Assembly (NCBI GenBank): GCA_023678885.1
Contig: CM042979.1
Span: 25,286,981-25,350,980 of the forward strand
From: Pogostemon cablin
Taxonomy: Eukaryota; Streptophyta; Magnoliopsida; Lamiales; Lamiaceae
Direction of reading: 5' to 3'
Length of the DNA stretch: 64,000 nt
Shown here piece by piece: positions 11,014 to 21,640 of this stretch. The stretch's first letter is position 1. Each line of letters begins with the position of its first letter. The position numbers and the translations under genes are program-made. The notes beneath the pieces were generated by a model. It made no database searches. It had not been told where the DNA came from and was given only the letters and a program-made list of their open reading frames with translations.

Positions 11014-11937
11014 CTACTTTGAGACATAATCAACAGCAAGCAAGATATATAAAAATCCATTCGATGAAGGAAATGGACCCATAAAATCTATGCCCCACAC
11101 ATCAAAGAGCTCCACCTCATACACATTCTTCAAGGGCATTTCATCTCTTTTTGATATGCCCCCCATCCGCTGGCATCTATCGCAATTCTCTACATAAAAT
11201 CTACAGCACTTAAATAAAGAAGGCCAAGTAAAACCTGATTGAAGAACTCGTGCTGCAGTCTTTTCGGCTGCAAAGTGACCCCAATTTAGTCCATCATGGC
11301 ACATACTCAAGACGCTCTCCCATTCTTCCTCAGGAATACACCGGCGTATGATGTTATCCGGACACAGCTTGTAGAGAATTGGATCATCCCATATGTACTT
11401 CTTGACCTCAACAAAGAACTTCTTATAATGATACTCGGTCAGCTTGTAAGGCTTTATTTGACCTCCACTAGCCAAAAAGTTGACTATATCTGCATACCAT
11501 GGTGCTGGAGGCTTCTTTACCATCTCTAATAACTCGAAGCAATCAACCACAAGTATGTCTTCATCAGGAAAGACCTCCTTAATGAATTCATACTTCTCAT
11601 CACAATGATCCCGCGGCTCAAGTCTAGAGAGATGATCAGTTACCACATTCTCACTCCCCTTCTTATCTTTAATCTCAATATCAAACTCTTGGAGAAGTAA
11701 GATCCATCTGATTATTCTTGGCTTTGCATCATTCTTTTCCATCAGATAGCGGATAGCTGAGTGATCTGTATACACCACTGTCTTCATGCCTACTAGATAC
11801 GGGCGGAACTTATCAAAGGCATACACCACTGCAAGAAACTCCTTCTCTGTTACTGTATAATTCCTCTGAGCTGCATCAAAGGTCTTACTGGCATAGTAAA
11901 TAGGTCTGAATCTCTTTTCCCTAATCTGTCCAAGCAC
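11014..11937 (-). pseudogene. RNase H and integrase N-terminal part, element A pol
   Basis: The RNase H-like region includes IYYASKTFDAAQRNYTVTEK and VYTDHSAIRYL. It is followed by the linker and the integrase zinc-binding domain HDGLNWGHFAAEKTA...CDRCQRMG. The first integrase catalytic aspartate lies in VWGIDFMGP. The frame is joined to the upstream RT by a one-base loss near 11941 and ends at a TAG at 11014-11016 where relatives have tryptophan (VDYVSKWVEA). The TGG to TAG change fits C-to-T decay on the other strand. Confidence 0.9.
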
Positions 11938-12038
11938 AACCCCAATGCCATGTCACTAGCATCACACATCAACATAAAAGGCTGCTTCCAATCCGGAGTG
12001 ATCAGAATTGAAGCAGTTATCAAAGCCTCTTTAAGTAC

Positions 12039-15000
12039 CTAAAAAACATGTAAGCAAGTATAATCAAAGTCAAAAGTTACATCCTTCTCAAGCAAATGAG
12101 ACAAGGGTTTAGAATATTTAGAGAAATCCTTGATAAATCTGCGGTAGAAACCCGCATGACCAAGGAAAGATCTAACCCTTTTCTCATTAATCGGTGGCGG
12201 AAGTTTCTCAATGGCTACCACCTTTGCTCGATCAACCTGCAGTCCCCTAGAAGACACATGATGCCCAAGTACTATACCTTCTCTTACCATGAAATGGCAT
12301 TTCTCCCAATTCAGAACAAGGTTAGACTCTTGGCATCTCTCCAAAACAACAGTAAGGTTAATAAGACAAGAATCAAAAGAAGATCCAAAAACAGAAAAAT
12401 CATCCATGAATACTTCCATAATTCTTTCAATCAAACCCTCAAAAATATACATCATGCATCTCTGAAAAGTAGCAGGAGCATTGCACAAACCAAAAGGAAG
12501 CTTCCTAAATGCAAAAGTACCATATGGGCAAGTAAAGGTAGTCTTATCTTGATCCTTCGGTGCAATCATTATCTGATTGTAACCAGAGTACCCATCTAAG
12601 AAACAATAAAACTCATACCCCGCAAGCCTATCAAGCATCTGATCCATGAAAGGTAAAGGAAAATGGTCTTTGCGTGTGTTTTCATTTAGTTTCCTATAAT
12701 CAACACAAACACGCCAACCTGTAGGTATCCTAGTAGCCAAAGTCTCTCCATTCTCAGATTGTACTATAGTCATGCCCCCCTTCTTAGATACCACATGCAA
12801 CGGACTCACATAAGGGCTATCACTAATAGCATAAATAATATCAGACTTCAACCACTTAAGTACCTCTTTCCTAACCACTTCTTGCATCGCAGGATTTAAA
12901 CGCCTTTGATATGGCACAGAGGTTTTCTTTTCATCTTCTAACCTGATCCTATGCATGCAAATAGATGGACTTATACCTTTCAAATCTTCCAAAGACCATC
13001 CTATGGCGGACTTATGCTCCCTAAGGACTCTAAGCAGTTTATCAAGTTCAAGTTCAGTTAAGGCAGATGATACAATTACCGGATATGTTTGATTTCCTCC
13101 CAAAAAGGCATATGATAGATGATCCGGTAAAGGCTTCAATTCCACCTTCTTCTTCTCTTCAGCTTCAGGTTCCTCCTTCTCCAGTGGTAAGAATCGTGGT
13201 GTCCACTTTCCTCCTTCAATTTTGAACACCTCTCTTTTATCTTCCCTGCAAGCATTCAAAGCATTCAAATATCCTTTAAATTCATCATCAAAAATATTAC
13301 CTGAATAATCAGATAAAAAATCAGTTGCAAGAGTAGGGAAAGAAAGACTGTTGTTGATGTATGTCTCCAATGGATCCGTAGACAGAATCAATGGCAATTT
13401 TTCCTCGATGATCTCATCAACAACATCAATGAACTTGCAGTTTGCTTTTTCAACTGGCCACTTCAATGCATTATCAAGAGAAAATACTACTTCATCATCT
13501 CCCACTCTGAGCCTCAACTTTCCATCTTCAACATCAATCAGAGCTCTAGCAGTGGCTAGGAATGGTCTCCCCAAAATCAGAGGTACATTGTTATCCTCTT
13601 CCATATCAAGCACCAAGAAATCGACCGGGAAGATGAACTTATCCACCTTCACAAGTACATCATCAATAACTCCTCTAGGGTGTGTAAGAGACCTATCAGC
13701 TAGCTGCAATGTCACCGAAGTAGGTCTCACCTCCCCCAAACCAAGGCTTTTGAATGTATTTAGGGGCATCAGATTGATGCTCGCCCCCAAATCACACAAA
13801 GCTCTGCATGTGGCGTTCTTCCCAATCTGAACAGGAATAGTAAAACTACCCGGATCTTTTAACTTGGCTGGCAACTTCCTCTGGATGATGGCACTACATT
13901 CTTCAGTCAAGTTCACTGTTTCCTTATCCCCAATACTCCGCTTCTTGGACATGATTTCCTTAAAAAACTTTGCATAGTGAGGCATCTGGTCAATTGCTTT
14001 AGCAAAAGGAATGTTGATATGGATCTTCTTGAATATCTCTACAAATTTCTGAAATTTCTCATCAAGACCCTTTTTCAACTGCACCGTAGGAAAAGGAATG
14101 GGATACTTTGTTTTTGGAATACCCAAACTGTTTCTCTCTAATTCTTCCTTTTTATTCCTTTCTCTTTTAGCTTTTTCCCACTTCTTTTCAGCCACAACTC
14201 GATGATCAATATCACTCTGGAAACCAACTGTATCAGTGTGGTGAGGAACATACTCAACTGGGGCAGAATTAGGATCACACGGCATATTGCCCATTGCATG
14301 CACGACGTCGTGCAAACCACCGTACGTGGTGCACGGTTCGGGCAGCATAGCACGGTTGCCATCGTGCGAGAGCCCGGACGTATCTTCAGTGCCGTGCAAG
14401 AAGTATGTTGGTGATGGTGCACGGCTATCATCGTGTGTCACACCCCAGCGCATGGAGTCATGCGTCCTCGCACGATCCTGGCCGTGCGCCAACTCTTCAT
14501 GCACGACGTCGTGTGTGCTCACACGGTTCTGGCTGGGCATCCACTCGGATGCGTGCGTGTATGCACGACTGTCCCTGTTAGTTTCCCCAGACCAATTTTC
14601 TCTGTACTCTGTATCCGGCAGCCTAGGCCCTTCATACTGTTTACCACTTCTCAAAGTAATAGCATGACACTGATGTTCTCTCGGATTCAACTCAGTCTGT
14701 ACAGGAAAATTTCCTTGCTGTTGCAACTTACCAACCGCAGCATTCATCTGACTGATAGCAAGATCTGTTTCTTTCTGCTTCTTCTCTGCTTCCTTGTACC
14801 TTGCTTCATCTGTTTCTTTGTTTGTGACCATCATCTTGAGCATCAAATCAAGCTTATCATCCATTGATGGTTTCCCTTCGGCAGGTTTCTGAGCTAGCTC
14901 AAATCCCGGAGGTGGTGCAACTGCACTGTTAGGATTAGAATAAGATAAATTTTCACTCCTTCTCTGGTTATTGAAGTTCGAATTTCCTTGGTTCCAACCC

Positions 15001-16172
15001 TGTTGATACTGACGATTGTTACCTTGGTCATTCCTCCCCCCAAACTGATTGTTCGGTCTGAAATTTTGTCTATTTCTATTGTCTTCTCCTTGGAACATAG
15101 CATAATATGCCACTTCAAATTCTTCCTCATCTCCAGCTTTAGTTATCTCCTCTCTGTTTCCTTTCGTGAGGCGATCCATCTTATTATTCAACTCATCGAG
15201 TCGATCATGGAGAGCTGACACTTCACTATTTCCGGCTTGTATCTCAACCTTTGCCACTTTATCAAAAGAACCCTCTCCATCTGCTCTTTCTGCTGGCCAA
15301 TCATAAGTGTTTGCAGCCATCTCCTCAAATATCTCTTCAGCTGCCTCTGCAGACTGCTTAAATATAGATCCACCTGCTGTCGCGTCCACCAACACTCTTG
15401 AGTCTCTTCTTAAGCCTTGATAGAAGAAGCCTAAGTAAGTATCCTTTGAAAATCCATGTTTGGGACAGCTCCGCAACAACTCTTTGAACCTCTCCCATAC
15501 CTCGTAGAAACTCTCCAAGGATCCTTGTTTGAATTGTGTAATCCTTTTCTTTATCAAGAAACTCTTGGATGGAGGAAAGTATTTATTCAGAAACATATCT
15601 GCCAATTGTTCCCAATCAGTACAACATCCTTGAGGAAGGTTGTTGTACCACTCCTTGGCTTTCCCCGTAAGTGAGAATGGGAAAAGCCGCATCCTGATAG
15701 CATCCTCCGAAACATTCCTGTGCTTCTGCATCCTTGCATACTCGTCAAACATCTGCAGATGCTCACTAGAATTCTCCAAAGAACTTCCACTAAATTGCTG
15801 TCTCTCCACCATCCGGATCAGTCCGAAAGGTAGCTCAAAATTCTCTGCAGTGATCGCAGGTCCATTCAACCCAGCATTCGTAGTGTGCTTCAGTTTGTAT
15901 TGATCTCGCATAGGTGTCGGAGCTTGCTGATCATCAGCCATCTTCCTAATCTCAGTATCTTTAACTAAATCAACTCCGTCAAATTTCTGTGAAAGCCTTT
16001 CAACTTCCTCCTCTTCTGACGAAAGAAAACTATCCAAATCCAAACTAGGAATAAGTGTAGCAGGTTGCTTTCGCTTCCTTCTGTTCTCTCTAACAAGTGC
16101 TTCAAGCTCTAGGTTTAATGGTACGATTGCTCCTCCACTAGACCTAGTGATCATACACCTGCTCTCACTCAA
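12039..16172 (-). pseudogene. gag-pro-RT of Athila-type element A
   Basis: A 1377-codon open frame starting 113 bases after the primer site. Gag spans roughly residues 110-300 (CxxDWEQLADMFLNKYFPPSK, FKELLRSCPKHG), followed by an Asn/Gln-rich stretch. From about residue 500 to 680 lies a repetitive His/Asp-rich spacer encoded by a palindrome array. The protease has CDLGASINLMPL near residues 790-800 and ILGRPFLATA downstream. RT includes SPLHVVSKKGGM, GWRVCVDYRKLN, FLDGYSGYNQI and the catalytic FMDD (12400-12411). The frame ends at a TAG (12039-12041) where relatives have glutamine, and RT continues beyond it to a frameshift near 11941. The enzyme is therefore not made intact. Confidence 0.92.
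14250..14560 (-). repeat. In-frame GCACG/CGTGC palindrome array in the gag-pro spacer (A)
   Basis: A GC-rich island in an AT-rich element. TGCACGACGTCGTGCA at 14299-14314 is a perfect 16-bp palindrome, and GCACGACGTCGTG recurs at 14501. Other stems are GCACG...CGTGC at about 14349-14366 and 14470-14487, and ACCAC...GTGGT near 14316-14330. It is translated as repeated His-Asp words (THDVVH, RTHDSM, THDDSRA, LSHDGNRA). It occupies the same place in the element as the unrelated GGTTCGACC array of B. Confidence 0.8.
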
Positions 16173-16284
16173 AAGATCATAATTGTTTGGATCACAAATA
16201 AAATTAAATAAAATAAAGCAAGTAAAGTTTAACGTCCTACAAGAAAATAAATCACAATAGAATTAAATTTAAATCTATAAACTA

Positions 16285-16302
16285 TCCCCGGCAATGGCGC
16301 CA
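16285..16302 (-). promoter_or_regulatory. Primer binding site, tRNA-Asp (A)
   Basis: The minus strand reads TGGCGCCATTGCCGGGGA, one mismatch from the complement of the 3' end of plant tRNA-Asp. It lies six bases (AGTTCT) from the LTR end, the same spacing as in element B. Confidence 0.9.
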
Positions 16303-16308
16303 AGAACT

Positions 16309-18058
16309 TGATCGCTATTTTCTTTCACCCTCAAGTATAAGGGATCGATTGTAGTGCGCGTGACCAAGTGAAATATCGTTCCCACAAGATAGTTATAAAT
16401 TTAACAAGTAATTCTATATGATAATTCCAATGTAAGACAAATCTGGGGGTTTTTGGAAAAGATAATTAATTAATTAATAAAAAGTGAAAGTAAATAATTA
16501 AACTAATGCAAATAAAATAAATCACGCAGAGAAAACGATTTGGAATTCAAGAATGGGGAATTGGTAATGCTCGGGCAAACAGTTTAACTATGTGACTAAT
16601 TTACCAAGACCCAAATTAATTCCCTGCAGACGTTTATAAGAGAATCACTAAGCCTAGTTAAATCACCTTGATCGGGTAGGATCTAACACTTATAATGAGC
16701 TGAAAATCCGAAGATCAATAAGAAATTAACTCCCTCTCCCTCTATAGGTACTTCATGCTAAATTTCAATTAAGGCTAGAGCACTAGACTTCCCTTTCTAG
16801 GTACGCGATTGTTAACCCTTTTGTCTCCTTATTAATTACTTAATAATGATGTTTTACCAAGTAATTAATATTCCAAATTGATTGTCTAACACTCTTAGGT
16901 ATTATAGGCCAATCCCCTAAGACTGTCACAGGAAACAACAATTATTATGCAGAAATAAAGAATCCTATTAGCTATCAATCAGTGATACCGTCAAGAATAA
17001 TTAAAGGAATCAAAACCCAAAAACACAATAATATGAAGTCTCAAAATATCCTCTTCAATAAGGAAATAAACAATCTGCAGAACAATCAATCCAAGACTAG
17101 GGCAAAATCAAATCACATAGTCAATACTGTATTAAGCCCTAACATTACCAACAAATAAGCTTAGCCCATGGATTTATGGGGGCAAATCACAAAGATATAA
17201 TAAACCCTAATCATTGTGCTAAAATAACAAAAATAAATAATTAAAAATAAAGAACCCTTTTGGAGGACTCCGTCTCTTTAATCTTTATCTCCGTCGAAAT
17301 CTCCGTCTCCGGTGGGTAGATGATGGAAGATGGGTGAAGGGTGGAATTAAGGCAAGAAGAGGCGTGATATTGGGGAGTGTTGCTGCGTGTATATGATTTC
17401 TCCTGTATTTTGGCGTAAATCCTACTATGTATACTTGAATGGGGAGATAAGCAGTAAAGGGGTCCTCCCTTAATGGGCTGATAGGCTGATGATGTGGAAT
17501 TCAATGCTGTAGAATGAGATAAAGGTCTCCACATGCTATGGGATCTAAATTTAATCTTTGGCCCACTAACTCTTGTTTTCAATGGCCTTTTATGCATAGT
17601 ACCCACTACCAAACTTAATTTGACAAGTCAGCAAGGTGATGGTCCCACATATGTATTGATGAGCCAATATTTCGTAGGTTTCGAAAATCCTGACGGGAGC
17701 TGCGCGACTCCACCGTTTTGAGCATAACTTCTTCATCTGACCTCTGTTTGAAATGATTTTTACGTTCACGCGTTCCTCTCTTCCGTGGCTTTCCAATCAT
17801 ATATTACAAGACTGATTCGGACCTCCACGCGATTCCAGAAAAATTATGGAACGTGGTCCTCTGTTTTTGCACAAATTCACCTTTCACCCCAACTTTATAT
17901 TTTTATCAATTTTCCTATCAAAACACAACAAAATACCTCTCAAGCACTTTTTTAGTCAATAATAATTAGAAGAATAATATTTGTGCTGATAATAACAAAT
18001 ATACATTCAAAGAGGTATCAAATTAGACCCAAAAGTACATGAATTTCCACTCTCATCA
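16309..18058 (-). repeat. 5' LTR of A
   Basis: Minus-strand LTR starting TGATGAGAGTGG at 18058 and ending CGATCA at 16309, about 1.75 kb. U5 abuts the primer site. The part from 16936 to 18058 is duplicated in the 3' LTR. It contains one copy of the shared LTR module (17700-17795). No convincing TATA box was assigned. Confidence 0.88.
17700..17795 (-). other. Shared LTR module, copy in A 5' LTR
   Basis: Minus-strand GGAAAGCCACGGAAGAGAGG, identical over 20 bases to the start of the module in the copia C LTR at 20128. It is followed by the variable centre and then AAGAAGTTATGCTCAAAACG and GTCGCGCAG. Confidence 0.85.
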
Positions 18059-18946
18059 ACCACCACTTATTCCTTTTTATCAAGTATGACCCCAACATCT
18101 CTTCAAGCTCTTTCTTATACCTAAGGCTTTGAGAAGAATCAATAGGTAAGACAAAGTCAATATAAACAATATTTTGAAATTCAATGCAACTTGGAGAGTC
18201 AAAAGGTGTAGAAATGCTCATTTCACTCCCGAACTCATCATCAAGTGCTTCTAGACCTTGTTCCACTTCATCAAATTCATACTCCTCTATTGATTCTTCA
18301 TCTTCACTTAAATTTTTCTTATCAACAAGGGACACGAAATCATAGATAATCTCGTCCTCCTCTAAGCTTTCTTCTATCTTAGGCTCTTTATCCTTTTCAC
18401 TATCATCCAAGTTCTCTTCTCTCTTGTCTTCCTTATCCTCAATAAGCTCAACATCTCTTGAGACTCCTTTATTATCCCCCCGAACACTCTTCTACCACCA
18501 AATTTCTTCAATCTTTTCATCAAAATTCTCCATTTTGTGAAGAGTGTTCCGGTTATCCTTTGAATAGTTTGACGTTGTAGGGCCTCAAAATTCCTCTCAT
18601 TTTCCTCATTTTTCTGTTAAATTCAATCATCTCATTCAACATATTCATGAGTTTACTATCTCTATCTTCTACGGATGGCTTTGCTTCTTTACTCAGTGGT
18701 TGCCATGTTTGTTCTTGGAGATAATTCTCTTGATTTTAGAAATTACTCCCTTGCATGTAAGAAATATCCTCCACTTGAGGACTTGGCATCATCCACTCTT
18801 GTTGAAGTTGGCATATTTTGAACACATTGAGACCCATAACTAGGAAGACTTGATTGAAAACTTTGCCATACATTGTTCCCTTGAACATATCTTCTACACA
18901 ACTCCATTAAGGCACTATTTTCGGATAAAGGAATAACCTTAGACAT
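18059..18946 (-). pseudogene. gag-like ORF of non-autonomous element F, upstream part
   Basis: Minus-strand reading begins MSKVIPLSENSALMELCRRY, shifts frame near 18770-18810, and continues with Gln-rich then Glu/Asp-rich sequence (EESLEEDEI, EDEESIEEYEFDEVEQG) up to the border with element A at 18058. Composition and order (Gln-rich, then helical, then acidic) resemble the ORF of T at 30399-31298, though direct identity is low. No protease, RT or integrase motifs are present. The N-terminal side is cut by copia C at 18961. Function unknown; a gag-derived packaging protein is the likely reading. Confidence 0.5.
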
Positions 18947-19884
18947 TTGGTTGTAGGAACTGTTGGATTGTATACTAAAAGTCTAGCTTTTTGTATGAAC
19001 AATGTTATAACAATTTATTTGAAATGAGAATCATATGATCAAATGATTGCATCTTATAATTTATTTATTTGCACGATACAATAGTCCACTTATTTTATAC
19101 TGTAGATAATATATTGTGCGACAACTCACGGAAGATCGTATTATCAATTTTCTTATAAAGTATAAACAGATGCTCACAATCGAGATAGACGGGGACTCTC
19201 TATCGGGATGGTTGCAGTGTGGTTTGGTATTAGCTTGTCTTGGCTATAGAATCACATTAGTGCACTTTGTGTATATTGAGCAGGACCGCTTGAGATCGTT
19301 CAACTTATACTGACTTATAGAAGAACTTGATCTCTGTTATTATGGATGTTCGTGCTCTTAATTACTATACAATAACCTCGACACGTAGGGCAGTATGTAT
19401 TTCTTTTGTTCATCAATTGGTGAGATTTACATGTAATTAAATCAACAAACTCGGTGAGTTGGGAAATAGTACTGTCTCTATGGTGTGTTGTTGATTGTAG
19501 AAGGAATTCGTGTTCGTTATAGGTTGATGATGTTCCCTTGAAGAGCTCATAAGGATTATCATGTAAATCCTGCAGGTGGATTTATTCCGGCATGATAATG
19601 AGGTTGAGTGGTACTACTCTAGGATGAGATATTAATTAATAGAATTGTCAGTAACTTAATTAATTAATGGACATTGTATATCTTAAAAATAGGGAGACAA
19701 ACTGGCTCATAATAAGAAGGAGCCCATAACGTAATTATGGGATTAGAACGGTAGTGCAGTAATAATATTTTAGTGGTATATACCATTATTATTGGACTTA
19801 AGTATAAGCTTTGGGCTAAGCTTGGATACTTAAGCCCAATGGATGCCCAACTCTAATTTCTCCTCCTGGTCCCTGTTGTAACCC

Positions 19885-19892
19885 ATATATAA
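19885..19892 (+). promoter_or_regulatory. LTR TATA box (C)
   Basis: TATATAAG in C LTR 1, conserved in LTR 2 near 46419 and in the inverted E LTR near 63642. Confidence 0.55.
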
Positions 19893-20127
19893 GTCATCTC
19901 AACTGTCTGGAAACCCTAATCTATGAGATTAATCACGTCTAACACTGTGAAGAGGGTGAGGAAACAGTAGATTGAGAAAATATCAAGGATCGTCGCCCAC
20001 ACAACGTCGAGATTGGACTTGGGAATACAGCAGAAGACTGGATGGTTTTTTGCTGCTGTTGTCCGTCAACTTGCATGATTTTTATAAAATTGTACAGACC
20101 TCAGAATACAATATTTGATATATTGAC

Positions 20128-20222
20128 GGAAAGCCACGGAAGAGAGGATCATTTTGGCATGTAGATCACTCAAATTCAATATCGGATGAGAGAGTTATGC
20201 CTAACACGGTGAGACTGCGCAG
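20128..20222 (+). other. Shared LTR module, copy in copia C LTR 1
   Basis: Begins GGAAAGCCACGGAAGAGAGG, passes through ATCACTCAAATTCAATATCGG and GAGTTATGCC, and ends ACGGTGAGACTGCGC. It matches the Ty3 elements F and A, with F closest. Confidence 0.85.
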
Positions 20223-20359
20223 ACTGTCAACGAGAATCCATCTTCTTCTACATACCCTGGTGAAAGGTAATATGTTTCTTGATTTTCTTGCTTCCGCTGA
20301 ATTAGAAACGTATGAAACCCTAACAGTTCACGTTAACAAAATGATCGAACGCCAATAAT

Positions 20360-20370
20360 TGGTATCAGAG
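20360..20370 (+). promoter_or_regulatory. Primer binding site, tRNA-iMet (C copy 1)
   Basis: TGGTATCAGAG, complementary to the 3' end of initiator tRNA-Met and typical of plant copia elements. The second copy is at 59914-59925. Confidence 0.9.
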
Positions 20371-20572
20371 GTTAGGTTTCGTGGTGAAGCGTAATACGTT
20401 AGGCTATATTTTATATGGAATATGTGATTTAATTATGATTTAGAATCGCATGAGTATGTTAGGGTTTTTGTATAATTGTTTATCCATGGAAACCCTATAT
20501 CTATTATATTCGTCGTTTGGCTTTGATATTGCACGCTTGTGAAAGCCGTGATGTGAGTCTAATCTCCTGGAA

Positions 20573-20990
20573 AAGATGAAGTGCACACGATGTCTCGCAC
20601 GACCGAAGCGTGCACGGCGGCGGGCGTGTTGGCGCGCCTGGCGTGCGAATGGCAGGGTAAGCGCACGTTGGGGCGCACGGAATCAAGTAAAGGAACTCGT
20701 TGGTTCACACGATGGTGTGGAGCTGTTCATGCGATGGGACTCACTGGCAAATGATTACCGTGCGAGGGTCGTACGGAGTCATGCGTGGGTACAGGTGGAA
20801 GGCTTGGCGCACGGTGGACGCAGTGCGCAAAAGGCATGGCACACGGAGCAAGGAGCGGGCGCAGTGCGCGGAAGACATGGCGCATGATGGACGCATTATG
20901 CAGAAGTTCTGACGCACGGATGTGGTCGTGTGGCTTTCGTTGGGTGCACAGAATAGCACACGATGCAGGAGTCATGGAGATGCTTTCCAT
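20573..20990 (+). repeat. GC-rich GCGCACGG word cluster in C leader
   Basis: Just after the primer site the AT-rich element turns GC-rich for about 400 bases. Short words recur: GCGCACGG, GCAGTGCGC, CATGGCGCA, GTGCACACGA and CGTGCACGG. The open frames here are by-products of GC content and match nothing I know. The second copy (59936-60190) has lost about 270 bases of the leader and part of the word cluster. Confidence 0.65.
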
Positions 20991-21024
20991 CGGGCAACCA
21001 GGCACGTTTTTTGCATTTTATTTC

Positions 21025-21640
21025 GTGATATATAACTGTATTAATTGATTTAATTATCTTTTATTGTTATATATGTATATACATGTTCTATTTGATTTAC
21101 CGCAGTAAATATAAGCATGCTAGGTTGCATATTTTATTTGGTAAATTATATGCGTGTATCGCTGGAGTATTGGACAAGACATCCCATTTTTTGCAAATTA
21201 ATTCCTAATATATAACTGCCATAATAGATTGTCTATTATTGTTATATATGAATGTCTAATTAATTCCTAATATATAACTGCCATAATTGATTTAATTGTC
21301 AATTATTGTTATATATGGTGGCATGTGATATCGATGATTCTAATAATTTGGACGATATCGACAGTCGATATCGATATAGTTTCGAAAATTTAATATTTTG
21401 GAAATTTTTGAAAATCTAATAATCTAGTGAATATCGATGATTTTAATTATCTGGACGATATCGATGGTCGATACTGATGGCTTCGAAAATTTGATAATCT
21501 GAATATTTTTGAAAATTTGATAATCTAGAGGTCTTTTCCGACTTTCGTGCTTGGTGGCGAATAATCGAATTCGCTGATATATAACTATTCATAATTTAAT
21601 TTAATTATCTAATTATTGTTATATATGTTTACATGATTCT
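21025..21640 (+). repeat. Repeated ATATATAAC/GTTATATAT palindromes and GATATCGAT blocks in C
   Basis: Four imperfect inverted repeats, each ATATATAAC about 25-35 bases from GTTATATAT, lie near 21029, 21209, 21269 and 21579. Between the third and fourth are two blocks with GATATCGAT and GTCGATATCGAT words. The same set is present in the second internal copy (about 60275-60880), so it belongs to the element. Confidence 0.75.

Larger units (their letters stand above)
7183..18058 (-). mobile_element. Athila-type Ty3 retrotransposon A
   Basis: A minus-strand element with 5' LTR (16309-18058), tRNA-Asp primer site, one long gag-pro-pol reading frame, a long non-coding 3' region, a polypurine tract (8304-8319) and a 3' LTR lacking its U5 side (7183-8303). 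The Athila assignment rests on gag (TxWEQLxxxFLxKYFP, LLRSCPKHG), protease CDLGAS, RT FMDD and absence of a chromodomain. There is no env-position ORF. It sits inside the ORF of element F. The target duplication cannot be checked because the left end is truncated. Confidence 0.9.
18961..20354 (+). repeat. First LTR of copia complex C
   Basis: Starts TGTTGGATTG and ends ...GAACGCCA, five bases before the primer site. The same sequence recurs from 45497 and from 59583, with scattered substitutions. It contains a TATA box (19885) and a copy of the shared LTR module. Confidence 0.85.

Noticed and set aside
12096..12599. Plus-strand 167-codon frame and similar ones across 13351-15903
   Set aside because: Antisense shadows of the A gag-pro-RT frame, which has clear domain motifs.
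20576..21048. Overlapping open frames of 60-103 codons on both strands
   Set aside because: They follow from the GC-rich word cluster with few stops, are not conserved in copy 2, and show no protein-like composition.
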